From Embiotoca jacksoni (lineage: Eukaryota; Chordata; Actinopteri; Embiotocidae), in the NCBI GenBank assembly GCA_022577435.1, contig JAKOON010000009.1, positions 8,806,911-8,870,910 of the forward strand: DNA of 64,000 bases, written 5' to 3'. The notes under the pieces were generated by a model. It ran no database searches and was not told the origin of the DNA. It worked only from the letters and a program-made list of their open reading frames with translations. Shown here piece after piece: positions 36,766 to 54,403 of this stretch (position 1 is the first letter of the stretch; the number at the start of each line of letters is the position of its first letter). The position numbers and the translations under genes are program-made.

Positions 36766-39224
36766 GAGTAGCTGCTGTATCTAGAGGTCCAGGAATCACC
36801 AGGGAACCTAAAGAATCCAGGCTGACGCATACAATGCAGTCCTCATGTACCTTGTCCACCTTATCTGATGTTTAACTGATAGTGCTGCCAAGCAAAAACA
36901 GGAAGCACACACTGATTGCCACCGTTGCTGACTACTGTTCAACGGTCACTTCCCATTTTTTCCGCGAAGCCCATATTGGGTATCCTGGTGGTACCAGACT
37001 ATCGCTCACAACTTCAGTTTTCCTCACATCACTCATTATAGTCTGGAAACCTTGATCAGATGAACGTTCGCTCAGCCACTCACAGTGGTGGAGTTTCGGC
37101 ACATATGGTGGTCAATGCCTATCGGATAAAGGCTGCTCCGAAAGTTTCAAAATTAACCTGACGTCGACACCCAGTAGGATGTAACGACTGGAAACAAATC
37201 TATACAAAGACTGTCCAGACCCATATATCCACACATTGAAACAACAGGCTACTACTTGATATCAATTCATAGTAAATGGATATGAATAGAATTTGGTCTC
37301 AAAAATACACACGAAAACCTGAGCCACATACATACTATGCTCCCTAATATTAGAACTTCCTGTCTGCATATTTCCTGCCACCTATTAAATAAAGGCAAGA
37401 AAGATAGAAGAAAAACAAACAACATTACAACAATGTCTTTCCAGTAGTGCCCTCCTTACATTTGAGCCCATTTTTTTTTTATCAATTTGCCACATGCTCA
37501 TTCTACCAATCAAAACAAATGTCATACTTACAATCCGAGCATGAACATGAGAGAGCCCTGGAAGACTTGCAATTTTATGCAATTTACAAGTGACAATTGT
37601 TTGAGAAAGGTTATGTTGCCACCATTTGTGATCTGCATGTAAGCAGCGCTGATAAATTGCTTTTGTGAAAAGGACCTCAGACTTTACTGTCAACAGTTAT
37701 CATTCAAAACGTTCTCTTTGTTTATGTTAGTTTTCACAGTTTTGAACACCACAATTATGTCCCGTCTATATCAACTGTACTGGGGGTATGGGTCTCAGCA
37801 ACATTATGGCGATGGAGATCTGAAATCCTCAGCAAAAAAAACACTGTGCATGGCTCGATACCATTAGGGGTAACACTAACTGTCTGACTGAGCTGATCCA
37901 AGATATCAGGTCTACAGAGCAGCACACAAATACATACACTGTGAGGAGTTTTCCAGCCAAAGAATGTGTCTCGTAAAATGTCTTCACATACTGGATCAAC
38001 AGTTTTTTGCACAGTTGTGGATGTTTTTAGAGATTTAATTTGCCACAGTCTGGTCTACAATCTCCTCTTAATTAGGATGTCGATTCACCAGGGACAAATG
38101 CCAATGGATTCATTCCTTTGAAAGATTTTTGTGCCTGTTTCAATAACATCATGTGTACTCCTTTATGATGACATTCTGCTGTTGAAACTCAAACACAAAC
38201 TTCATGAATGTTAACCCACATTTTCAACATCCTTCAAAACTGATGAAACGCCAAGAAACACGGGGCCTAATTTTCAGCAGCCACACAGTCTGCCGTTAAT
38301 GGAGCGATGCTCTGCTTTCATCTTTCTCCCGTGAGTTGCGGTGCAATCATATCATTAAAGGCTGTGTGTTAGGTAATTTGTGGAGTGACAGGTTGTTGTT
38401 GCTGGCTGAGTAGTGTGTACACACATTTTTTTTTTTTATTATTATTTTTTTTTTTTATACCTCCTGCTCCTCACTTCCTCTTTCTCCCGTTGGCCTAGCC
38501 CTGGTTCAGGCAGTGTGTTCCAATGCATGGGAAATAATTGGCCATCCCTTTCATCACAGGATTATGAGAATAAATCTCCTTTTGGAGCAGAGCAGCGCTA
38601 ACAGTCATTGAAATCCTGTTACATGGGGTATTATCCTGCAATTAATTGCTTTTTCCAAACGCTAAGCTCCTCTCTCCCTCTCGCATTCTCATACTTTGAT
38701 AAATTCACTGCTGGTTGACTCACTCTGGAAGGGGGTTGGGGGTTATGGGACTTGTAGAGGGGATTGGAAACAAATAAGATTTTTTTTTTCTGTAAATCTC
38801 TCTCAGTCTCTCACTAGAAGTGTCATTAATGATGATCCAGCCTCTTATATTTTGGCTGGAGGGTGTACTTTGCGTCCTCAGTGATTGAAATGAAAAGGGA
38901 CCTGCTCACCTATGAATATAATTCGTTACAGGTATGTTAATAGCAGACAGCCCTTTTGAACAGCAGCCGTGGTTTATCTTTCATCAAGCAGCACAGAGGA
39001 GATTAATGTCAGATGACACTTTCATGTGCCATCCTCTAAGGCGTTTGTAAAAGAATATTTCTTAACACCGACGATAAAATAAATCAAAGCAAGTGACACC
39101 GGGGGTAAGTGTGTGAGACATTTTTTTTTAAAAGAGAACGGACAAGTGAGAAACAAGCAAGAAGTTATGTTAATGCATCGCCAGCAGCATGTCTCTGGTC
39201 TGTCAGTCAGTCGGGCCATCCATT
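36766..39224. other. Intergenic, no gene recognised
   Basis: T-rich run at 38427-38457 and otherwise anonymous non-coding sequence. No exon or RNA gene supported. Confidence 0.5.
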
Positions 39225-39427
39225 TGGTGCTATCTCCACATTTGATGAACTGATATTCACGGTCCCAAGAATTTTAATGACTCTGCTTTTCCTCAAGCAC
39301 TACAAACAGGCGGAAATTTTTGATTTTAGTGGAATTTATTGACATCTACTGGACGGACTTACATGAAATTAGGCACACATGGTCATGGTCTACTGAGGAT
39401 TAATTATAAACACTTTGGTGATCCCTT
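39225..39427 (+). repeat. Fragment of teleost dispersed repeat
   Basis: 'tgatattcacggtcccaaga', 'acttacatgaaattaggcac' and 'aaacactttggtgatccctt' belong to the same fish repeat group as 23300-23635. Non-coding. Confidence 0.45.
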
Positions 39428-39762
39428 AAAGGAGCACTATGTGGAATTAAGTGGCATCTTGCAGTGAGATTGTGGATTGCAACCAACTGAGGACCCCTTC
39501 AAGTGTGAAAAAGAACTCCAAACAGCACTCTCTAGAGCCAGTGTCTGGTTTGTCCCTTCTAGGCTACTGTAGAAACATGGCGGGACAACATGGTACACTC
39601 TAAGGAAGAGGACCCGCTCTTCATGTAGATATTAAGGACTCATTTATGTAATGAAAACACAACAATTCTTAGCTGCAGGTGATTATACACTAATGAAAAA
39701 CTAATTATGAACATTATATTCCACTTCTACTTTTAGATCACCCCAAATCCTACACACTTAAC
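39428..39762 (+). mobile_element. MITE-like teleost repeat
   Basis: Starts 'ggagcactatgtgg' and ends 'aaatcctacacactta', a mutated terminal inverted repeat. The inside carries the family's wording: 'gattgcaaccaactga', 'tctctagagccagtgtctgg', 'tactgtagaaacatggcggg', 'ggaagaggacccgctc' and 'ggtgattatacactaatgaa'. About 335 bp, non-coding. Recognised from memory of a highly repeated fish element. Confidence 0.65.
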
Positions 39763-40473
39763 CATTAACAGTTTATTTAGCGCTTACAGTGGGGTAAAAT
39801 TTTAATTGGTGACACATCAGCATGTAAAACTTTGCCACTGTGAGCATAATATCTGATATTAGTATTCAGCTCAAAGCACTAATGTGCCTCCGGGCAGGGT
39901 CATACTAGAACAGAGCAGGTTCATACGACATAGTGCGTGATAGTGTTGCCCATTGAAACTGTTTACAGTTGTTCCAAACGACCACACTCGAAGGTGAGGT
40001 GAAGTGAAACGCCAGCTGTCATAGAAACGGAGATGTTACAGCACATTTTCAGACATTCATAGTGTTGACCGATCACAACGTGGGGTGGATGTGAATGTTT
40101 GATTGTTGGTTTAGGAAGTTATAGAAATGGGCAGACACAGCCTTTGAATCTCACCCCTGAGGCCACACTGAAGCAGGGAGGCACTTTCACAGCTTCATCC
40201 ATCAAAGCAACTCCAATCATAATTCACACTTTGATCTACGATCTTTCTCATGTAACTCCCTACCTCTGTAAAAAATAAAATAAATAGATAAATGGTGACC
40301 AAAAATAATAAAATGTGCATATTTTCTTTTGCAGCAGAGCATACAAATAATAGACATTTCCTGTTTCCTTTACTCATTCCGGTTTGCCGGTGACATCATG
40401 GATTCGGCCTGCCTGACAGAGAAAGCTTGTGTAACCTCAGTGATGGGCTAGTGACACTATGATGGTGACGTAC
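39763..40473. other. Intergenic, no gene recognised
   Basis: No gene or repeat recognised. Confidence 0.5.
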
Positions 40474-40513
40474 GTACGTGTGTGTGTGTGTGCGTGCGTG
40501 CGTGCATGCGTGC

Positions 40514-40561
<48 letters not shown>

Positions 40562-40622
40562 CCACAGCATGCACAGCATGCACACCCGCACACACACACA
40601 CACATGCATGCATGCACACGTA
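40474..40622. repeat. Compound GT/GC then CA repeat
   Basis: A (GT)n run with 'gcgtgcgtgcatgc' start, a short 'gccacagcatgcacagcatg' centre, and a (CA)n/(TGCA)n end. The two halves are partly complementary and could fold. Confidence 0.9.
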
Positions 40623-41099
40623 ATTGCCATCCACTTCCCATTAGCAACAGGAAAGCCCTTGAGTCATCCTGGAGTGAAGCTCTGAGTGTAAGGCAAACTA
40701 TTTTAGTGAAATCATGTGTTGAAGAGTGACTGATGAAGACAGAGTTATGAAATGACGTTTCTGGGACATGAAGGGAAGTGAGCTGACTTTCAAATGAAAT
40801 ACTGCTGATGGAGGATTAAGGGGGATGCCTGGTATTAAAGTGACTTTTCCAATGAAATGCTGTTATTGTACTAAGAAAGGATTTGGTTTCACTTAGAATT
40901 TGATGGGTTCCACTGGTTAAATTAAATTCCCTGTTTCTGCTGTATTACAATGAAAAACACTTCACACATGTTCAAAGCTGATGCATCCAGAGTATCTTTA
41001 AATGTGGCCTGTTTTAGCTGGTTCTGTATAAATATTAGAACATTTAAGATTAATCACGTCACTTTTGTTCAATTTGTGTTTGTCTGGTGTTATTATTTG
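40623..41099. other. Intergenic, no gene recognised
   Basis: Nothing recognised. Confidence 0.5.
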
Positions 41100-41520
41100 T
41101 GGAATTATTTGTGGTATTATTTGCGCGATTGATACTGGATTTTTGGGGCCATTGCTGATATTACGAAGTTACAAAAATTCCAATATCGATTTATCAGCCA
41201 AAATGTGGTTATCAAACACTTGGACAAAAACTTGTAGTAGAGGCAGGATATTTTACAGTTTAACGATAAGCTTTACTGTCCAAAATGACATCAGTGAACA
41301 TTGTACCAGTGAACTTAACTGGGAGTGTAATAATTATAAATAACTATGAATAATAACAAAAAAAACCACAAATAGAATGGTTCCTATATTACCCAATCTT
41401 TTTCTGCATTATATTGTGTAAAAAAAAGTTTTCATAACAGACAACACATAAACCAATACCAATATTTCTGTGATAGGTCAAAATCAGCTGATAAAATCGT
41501 CCAACCAGTCCGGCCCTATT
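41100..41520. repeat. Possible degraded dispersed repeat
   Basis: 'ccaatatcgatttatcagcc', 'aatctttttctgcattat' and 'ccagtccggccct' recall a fish repeat rich in 'atcggcc' units. Weak, low-confidence resemblance. Confidence 0.3.
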
Positions 41521-43810
41521 GAGGATCACAATGGTAGCAAGTATTTTTAACCATCAATTAATCAGTTAAGTAGTGGCATCAACCATTTCATCTAAAGCAT
41601 GTCTTTATGGTACCAGTAGGGGCTTGGTTACATAGCTAGTCATAATAACTTTCTGCATGTTCAAACAGCATTCAAAATGACAGCGCATCTAGGTTTGCAC
41701 TGAAGATCATGAAGTTTGACAGCATTGGTAGTATCAATGGGACCCAATGAGCCTATTAATATCAGAGGAGTATTGATTCCACAAATCAGCTACAGGCTCT
41801 TATAATAACCAGTTCACAAGAATAGAGTGTGGACAGTACATGAAGAATTTCATTTTTCAGCTAAAGCTTTACAGCTTCTCAGAAGACATTTGGGGAAGTC
41901 TTTGTGCTGAGTATGTGCAAACATGACAACTCCCCTGTGTGAGAACAAATGTTTTCAATCAGTGGGGAACAATGTGTAGGTGTGTGTTCCAATTCAAAAG
42001 CAATTAGTGGTCATGTGGTGTAAAACCTGAGCGCGCAGCATTTTGTACAAATTTAAAGAGTGTATGAAACCTAACTGTGTTTTGAAATATACACATATCT
42101 GTGCTGCCAAGAAGACAGGCAGTGTAATCTAACCAAACCTGTCTCAACCTAACAGATCAAAGAAACAGTGATGGACAGATTTGGATAACGAGGAAGGCAA
42201 GAAATTTTGGCCAGACTACAGTCTGGAGTCCTTCCACATGAAACAATCTCCATCTCAGCTCCTGGTTTGATTGATTGTCCTTGAGGTCAGTGTAGGTTGT
42301 AAAAACATAAGAGTGCATTCAGTAGAGATGGTTATTGTGAGCTGATGACTAATTTTGGACGAGATCTCAACACTTGAGTTGAGTTCATACAGTTCACAGC
42401 GTCTAGGAGCTTATGTCAAGATAAACAGTATAAGAGGGGAGTACTGTATACTTCTTAGACTTACTTTTATGTTCTAGAGGCAGAATTTACACTGACAGAC
42501 CAGAAATGTAAAAATTTTTATGGCAAGCATATAGCTGAATATCCACTGGCCCACTTCTATCTCCCACACTACAATTGAACATTCACAGCAAAACTGTCAG
42601 CTGGCCAGAGACACAATGGTAATGGCAGACAACCAGACATTTGGAGAAAACAAGCTCTTCTTTACAAAATATATAAAAGAAAGCGTGGCAGCAGGCTGTG
42701 GGTTACCAACACAGGAACATGGTGGACTTGTAATAAGCCTCCTGTTGCATAGAGCCTTCCTTCATTATACTATCCTCAGGTGACCTTTTTTCAGATGCTC
42801 GAGAATGTGGTCAAAGTTCAGCAGTAATTATAATACTTTACATATTTGACAGTTTTGCACACCAGTTGCTTTGTCAAAGAAATGCTGATCTGATGTCCTC
42901 TGCTGCTGTAGAAATGTTTGAGGTACAGTGCAACTTCAGAGCAGAATTAATAAGAAGAATTAGAGATGAGGATGACTATTACAGTGAAAATAAACTTAAC
43001 AAGCATGGTTGACAGAAGAAAGAAATATATAATAATGTCTGAGCTCCATTTAGCTGCTCCATTTAGGAGGTTCTGGTGCTGTGCATTCTGCTTCATGGTC
43101 ACATTGTCATGGATGAGGCCATGTTCATGTCGTATTGTTCAGACTGTACTGACTAGTAAAAGAAAATCGTACATATCAGCCTCATATCAGGAATTTCTGA
43201 CAGCCACTGTAAAAAGAGCTACAGAAGAACAGCAGATTAAAATGATGACATCTAAATAATATATAAGCAGTACTGCAACTGATTTATTTAATTAAAAACA
43301 AGCTATGCACCATGCCTTGTCTGGTTTTTTTTTTAATCAGCAAATCTTACAAATATGTAACACAATAAAAGTGGGTAAACTATGTAATTCATCTGCTGTG
43401 AATGCTAAGTTAGGAGTACGGGAAGTTGTCTGTGCACAAACACTTGATTATGTGTTGTGTTTAGGATCATTTTAGAAAAGATATTTCACTGAGGTTTAGA
43501 TTTAAGGGGGTCAAGTTGCGAGTCCGGAATTTTGTAATCATAACTCGAGTTGCAGTCTCAATTTACTGCTCTGCATCTGCATGTGTGTCAGATTAGTTTA
43601 AATGAAGAATAATTCACATTGAAAACTGGCTGTCAGCCAGATCAGACATGAACTATTCTCAGAGCAGATCAATTCCCAGCCTCTCTTTACTGCTGCCAGT
43701 GGTGAGTGACTCAGCTAATTATAACAAGGGAGAGCATGCCCTGAATACTGTTTTCTTTTCTAGCACACTGGCATTGGGATTCAGCCACACTCCTACACAG
43801 GCACCATATA
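41521..43810. other. Gene desert, last part
   Basis: No gene or clear repeat seen. The 97-codon frame at 42966-43259 resembles no known protein. Confidence 0.5.
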
Positions 43811-43834
43811 CACACACACACACACACACACACA
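43811..43834. repeat. (CA)n microsatellite
   Basis: Short pure CA run. Confidence 0.93.
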
Positions 43835-44580
43835 TACTGCATGAGGTGCACACTGGCTGGCCAGCTATAGAACGTACAACCTGCTGTTGAGCAACATAAT
43901 CTATGTTGTGTAAGAGTAATGCACAGCCCTGGTGCGACCTTGTGGGATGATTCCAACATAAACTCTGAGTTACAAACTGTCATGTCATACACACATTCAA
44001 ACACTTTTTTCAATCACAGCCAACAAAAACAAGTCAGCTTTTCTAGTGTACACAAAATACTGCGTCACACACAAACAAGCTGCAAACACACATCACCACT
44101 TTGATGTCAGGTAACAATGAACCTTTCGGCTTTTGGTACCTCTGCCTCCCATTCCCACAGTGACGGCTCATCCTGTTTTTGAACTTCATAAACAGACAAC
44201 AACGGACCACGGTGAGAGAAGAAACCTGTTCCTGTGCCTGCTCGGCAGCATGACAAACACGCTTGCTCACAGAGACACACACACATCAATCAGCTGGTGA
44301 GTCACCTTTTTCGTAGGACGACCACCGCACAAAGAAAGAATGCGAGGCCTAAAAATAACAGCCATCATTCCTATGGAATCTGCGGCTCATCCATGTTTGG
44401 ACCGCGTGCAGAAACAGGTTTGCATGACCTTTTTGAGTAAAGCTGAGCCCAACTTCTGTGACCTGCTTAAGAGTGCGACCTGTTGTGGAAGGAACTGCAC
44501 TGGAAACGGGAAAAATAAATGGTTTGGAAACGGCATGCTTCTGTTTGGCAGGAAGGATTGTACAAGAGAGGGGTGATGGT

Positions 44581-44598
44581 GCGCGCACACACACACAG

Positions 44599-44642
<44 letters not shown>

Positions 44643-44670
44643 GCACACACAAACAAACAAACACACACAA
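44581..44670. repeat. (CA)n microsatellite with CAAA end
   Basis: About 90 bp, mostly CA, with an 'aaacaaacaaac' stretch. All open frames over it are repeat translations. Confidence 0.95.
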
Positions 44671-45609
44671 AGGCCAGCTGGTGCTGTGTTTTACTGAGCC
44701 TCTACTGCAGCCACTGTGCTTGTTCGACATAAAGCAGCAGAAAAAAAAGAGAACTCTTGCACAACACGCACATTGTCAACACCAACACAAACACACACAA
44801 ACATGCACATTTATAATTACCTCATAGTGTCAGAAATGTCTTGACTTTATACTAGTTCACCCTTCAATTTCTAAGTCTCCTGAAGTAGCGGTCCACAGTC
44901 CACTGATAATATTTTCAGAATATTGCATAATTCTCACAGATTGCACAGTATTGGCTCGCTTGATAGTGTTATTTGGTCTACAAGTAGCTTTAACTGGTGT
45001 CTCTGGGAGCCCAGCTGCTATGATGTTGTTTACGGAGCTACACTAGCATATTTTATGTGGATGCTTATAGCCCAGCACCATCTTTATGGGGGTGAGTCAT
45101 ATCCACATAACAGACAGGCCCAACATGGGAAAATATCACGGTGATGTTAAAGCCAGCGTTAAGGTTCATACACTGGAGCTTTGTTCCGGTCATGTTCACA
45201 CTTGGTTGCATGTTGCATTTGGAAAGCAAACAGCTCAGGTGCCATACAGGAGGTCTGTGGCGAAATTGTTACAACTGGTAATAAATGGCAATAAGAGCTG
45301 AGGGTTGAGGAACAACTGAGTCAGACAGCCAGTTTTAAAGGTTGTTAATTATTGTCTAAAACATGTGCATGCTTGATGGGGCAGCCATGATAAGTAACAG
45401 ATGGTTTCTTCATTCCTCTCAGGTTCTTGCGTATCAGCAAAATCTCGGAGCTGAGAGTAGGAATGTGGAGATTCATGACACCCTGACGAACAAGAAGAAA
45501 AAATACACTAATGTTTGAACCATATGCTCACGTATTCTGTGAAAGGTAATACAGAGGGCAGTGTCATCAGAGCCGAGCTGAGCTGAGCTGGAGTCGGTGC
45601 CGTTACAGG
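44671..45609. other. Upstream region of trib1
   Basis: No exon recognised. A short 'gagctgagctgagctgg' direct repeat lies at 45574-45594. May contain distal promoter sequence. Confidence 0.45.
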
Positions 45610-45619
45610 ATTGCTCAAT
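45610..45619 (+). promoter_or_regulatory. trib1: C/EBP-like site upstream of trib1
   Basis: 'attgctcaat' differs at one position from the palindromic C/EBP consensus ATTGCGCAAT. It lies about 450 bp before the start codon. TRIB1 protein directs C/EBP-alpha to degradation, so a C/EBP site here would allow feedback. Motif seen, function inferred. Confidence 0.35.
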
Positions 45620-45719
45620 GGTTGTGTCACCAGGAGGCTGGACTGGTCGGGCGGAGTGTTTGAGCTCAGAGCTCAACATCACTGGAGCTTACTCACTCTC
45701 AGCCTCTCGTTGTTTGAGG

Positions 45720-45722
<3 letters not shown>

Positions 45723-45804
<82 letters not shown>
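45723..45804. repeat. (CT)n(CA)n compound microsatellite in trib1 promoter/5' UTR
   Basis: About 50 bp of CT followed by about 30 bp of CA, 250-330 bp before the start codon. May lie in the promoter or in the transcribed 5' UTR, depending on the unknown start site. Confidence 0.95.
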
Positions 45805-45806
<2 letters not shown>

Positions 45807-46057
45807 GGCTCTGAGGGATCGGAATTCTCTCACCAAAAGTACACAGACCTCAGAGCCACGAGCATTCACTCTCCAGCAGGACGTGAGTTGGATTATTACC
45901 AAAACGCGCCGCCGGTGAATCCGCTGAAGTTTCATTTATATGTCTACCAAGGATAAATGGAGCGCACAGTTTGTAATTTATTTTAACCATCTAAGGACAC
46001 ATCCTTAACAAGACACTGTCTACGGTGGGATTTTTTTGTTTTAGTTTTTTTGCTTTT

Positions 46058-51026
<4,969 letters not shown>

Positions 51027-51323
51027 CGGACTCAAATCCGCCGAGTCTGACTGAGGGGCCAAAACAAAACTTGCTATGAGGGATTCATTGTAGTTTTTTT
51101 TACATTGGCACTTTTTAGAAACCCATTTGTGTACTGTTGTGTGTACATACACCCTCGAGCTTTCTACAAAAAAAGACTGTACTGTATTTTGTTGTCGTAT
51201 ACATGTTACTTGCTAAGGGCATTGTCACAATGATCAGTCATTGTGTTTCGTTATGTGCATTTTTGAAATGATTTGGTGCTAAAAGAAGTAACAGTGACTC
51301 AGAATTTGTCAGATTACGTTAAA

Positions 51324-51329
51324 AATAAA
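51324..51329 (+). terminator. trib1: Possible proximal trib1 poly(A) signal
   Basis: AATAAA about 300 bp after the stop codon; would give a short 3' UTR lacking the hairpin and T-run. Use is unknown. Confidence 0.4.
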
Positions 51330-51949
51330 TAATCTTTCAGGCTTCTGTGAGTGTCACAGGAATTTAACCCCAAACGGTAGTCATCGATATTCGCTCTCGG
51401 CCTGAACTCACAAGGCTTCACGAGGCATTAGACGAGTGTTGAACGGGAGGCGAGGAGACCGCAATGTTGTTCCTCTCACTCTCTGACCAGGCTGCAGGCT
51501 TCACCGGCTGACTCACCGATCAACTCGAGGAAGGCTGAGCGCGAGCTTGATGTCTTGAAGCGGTGAAACAGAGCGGCAAAGATGGTTAGCAGAGGACTGA
51601 TGTGTCATAGTCAGCGGGACACTACGAAGGTGTCTCGCTGCCAATCTGGCAGCGTCTCAACAAGTGGATAGCATTTACAAATCTCACACCATGCGCAGAA
51701 GGTTGAGAGAGGCAGGGTGTTACTGGTGGAAGACGTGCAGAGAAATGGCAAAGCTTGTCACACTTACTCAACAGTGACACTCGGCTAACACATTTCCTTG
51801 TAAATGGCTAACAGAGAAAGGTGCATTGCAGTTATGTTCTTATTTGTTACTTTTAAAACTGAACTATCGACCATTTATTAAAACATGCTCAAAGCTGAAT
51901 ATTCCACATTAAGGGTTGCAGCCGAACAGGAAGTATCTAATCGGACCCT

Positions 51950-51951
51950 GC

Positions 51952-51978
<27 letters not shown>
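51950..51978. repeat. (TA)n microsatellite
   Basis: About 28 bp of TA, directly before the hairpin at 51988. Confidence 0.95.
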
Positions 51979-51982
<4 letters not shown>

Positions 51983-51987
51983 TATAG

Positions 51988-52029
51988 ACAGATTGATCAC
52001 CCTTATATAGATAAGGGTGATCAATCTGT
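51988..52029. repeat. trib1: Perfect 19-bp hairpin in trib1 3' UTR
   Basis: Arms 51988-52006 and 52011-52029 are exact reverse complements with a 4-nt loop 'atag'. The stem is too short for a typical pre-miRNA. It could be an mRNA structural element or a small foldback insertion beside the TA tract. Confidence 0.85.
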
Positions 52030-52722
52030 TCAGCTTGTCTGAAAACCTACCCGTGTGCAATTAGCCACAGCATGACCTAACACTAATGCTTCTAGTTTAA
52101 GACAAAACACTGGGAGCAACTCTGGTTTTAAAGACTCGGTCGCATGTCTCAGCAGCAACAGGATAATTATTTCGCCTGAAGGCATCGGTGGAATTTCAGC
52201 AGGAAAAGTAAAAAGTACACAGAGAATTCAAACAGTACTTCCTACTGATGCAATAGCAATTTTTTTCTCAGTCTAACAGTGTTTGTATTTTTTTAAGAAA
52301 TGTTGCATATATCCATTTATGGAACCATCGGATCAGAGAGACAGAAAAATGAAGACTTTCTCAGCTGAGCAGTTGAACATGTTTTGTTCATTTTTGTTTG
52401 GAACATTGTGTCGAGCTGTTTTGCTTTAACAAAGCCGAGCTGTGCTGTGCCCGTATCACTGTGTTTCATAAACTGAATGACTCTGAATCAGTCGCAGTCA
52501 GGTGATATTTGATGTTGGTTGTCTGTTGATGACTCAACATTTGAGCGTGTCTGCAGAGAAGGGTCCTGACCTTGGCTGGAAGAATCTGTGCAGAATGTTT
52601 CACCTCTCTAATGGTACTATCTTTTCCCCTTTTCTTTTAAATTTGTTGTCTGTTGAAAGCTGTGGATCCATGGAGACTAGTCCTTGTAGTTGATGACATG
52701 ATGTACCACATCAAAAATTTTG

Positions 52723-52723
<1 letters not shown>

Positions 52724-52760
<37 letters not shown>
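52724..52760. repeat. Poly(T) tract of 37
   Basis: Uninterrupted T-run in the trib1 3' UTR; length may be imprecise in the assembly. Confidence 0.95.
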
Positions 52761-52761
<1 letters not shown>

Positions 52762-53243
52762 TAATTATTATTTGTGACAAGCGCATGGAGAGTTTCAGTG
52801 CCATTCAGAGTTACAAGCTGTTTCACTCTGGTACAATAATGTTGATGACGGTACTAATTTTTGATATATCCGAGAAGTGCTGCGCATCTAATTTCTGGGC
52901 CACGCAGTTGGCTATTAAAACACTTCTTTCATTATTTTGTCTCATCTGCTTGAGATACCACATAGGAAGAGACTTGTGACAATCTGAACTGTTCCTCATA
53001 GAGAAGTAATTTAAGAGATTTATGATTTTGTTTCTGGTTCATACATGTAAAAGTGAGTCACGCATTCATGTGACGTGTACAGTAAACTGACACGGGTGCA
53101 CAATCGTCATATTGCACTGTGAATTATGTATTTGTGACACAACCTAGAGGCTATTATTAGTCCGAACAGGTTACACACAAGAGTTATATTCATTGTACAA
53201 AAAAATGTAAATATGTATATTTGAAATATGTGTGGAGTTGTTG

Positions 53244-53249
53244 AATAAA
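53244..53249 (+). terminator. trib1: Distal trib1 poly(A) signal AATAAA
   Basis: Canonical AATAAA followed within 30 bp by 'cacgttttttcat', a U-rich downstream element. Confidence 0.65.
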
Positions 53250-53269
53250 GATCACGTTTTTTCATATTC

Positions 53270-53859
53270 ACACGGCTTGTTTAAATTTTTTGTCTTCATT
53301 ACTGCTGCTGGTCTTTCACAAACACACCCATGCGAACACCTGCGTGGCTCGATGGCGTGCCTCAAAGGTTTTCCTGCAAGAATTCTCTCCACATGGCTCT
53401 TCATCACAGAGAGAGCGAACAAAATATTTTCTCATTTCCCTCAGCACTTTCAATTTCATCCATGCAAGAGAAAAAAAACACTCTCTCTGTCTCTCTCCAT
53501 CTCTGCCTCCAACCGTTTACTCTTGTCTGACCTTTGCGTAATGTAACATTTAACTCCTCAAACACACAAATGTCAATAGTGGGTCAGTGTCTTTTCCTGG
53601 AATACACAAGGGGGAGCAGAAGTGCTGCTCTTTCTTTTTTTTCCTTCAGCTTCAACAATAACCAGCAGAACTCGAGGTCAACTCATCAAACCCTGAACAG
53701 CAGCACGATTTAAACTCAAATATACTGTATATATTCTTTCAGACTTCACTTTGGCTTGTGAATCATCTATTTGACCTATAAAAGCTTGGCATGTCTCCAC
53801 CCTCTGTGTGCTATGACTACCCTAGGCACGGCTGGCCGGGGCTTGCGTAAGCACTGTGC

Positions 53860-53861
<2 letters not shown>
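53270..53861. other. Intergenic downstream of trib1
   Basis: No gene recognised. The open frames at 53232-53546 have no known domains. Confidence 0.5.
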
Positions 53862-53920
<59 letters not shown>

Positions 53921-53938
53921 CATGTGCATACCTGCCTG

Positions 53939-53978
<40 letters not shown>

Positions 53979-53998
53979 CATGTGCATACCTGCCTGCA

Positions 53999-54075
<77 letters not shown>
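53862..54075. repeat. GT tract with duplicated spacer (minisatellite)
   Basis: Three GT blocks separated by two identical copies of 'tcatgtgcatacctgcctgc' plus 'atg', starting at 53920 and 53978 (58-bp period). Confidence 0.96.
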
Positions 54076-54076
<1 letters not shown>

Positions 54077-54403
54077 TGAGAGAGTGAGAGAGTGAGAGAG
54101 AGAGCTAGCACAAGAGTCAGATTAGGTATCAACAGGGTAGCTGGAGTGTCTCAGCTGCTGGGAAGCTGCCAAACAAGCGATTGCCTAACACATCAGAGCT
54201 GAGCTCCTCCAGGGATGACAATAGGGCCCCCTAAAAAGTAGGCTAGTATTAGGTCAAGTCATGAATATCTGGAGATGTGTGTGTGGGGATGGGTTTATGT
54301 GAAGGTGTGTGAGGAAGCTGTAATTTTGGTCTTTCATTCTGAGGTTAGAAGGTTTAAGCTTAATTAGAGTAGTTCATCACTCGACTAGTTTTTTTTTTTC
54401 ACG

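Larger units (their letters stand above)
51027..53265 (+). other. trib1: trib1 3' UTR
   Basis: About 2.2 kb from stop to the distal poly(A) signal. It holds a TA tract, a perfect hairpin and a 37-T run. Tribbles 1 mRNA is known to be long-tailed and short-lived; a few ATTTA pentamers are present (for example near 51875). The end is inferred from the poly(A) signal. Confidence 0.65.

Noticed and set aside
51988..52029. Hairpin as a microRNA precursor
   Set aside because: The 19-bp stem with 4-nt loop is too short and is flanked by TA repeat, with no longer paired stem.
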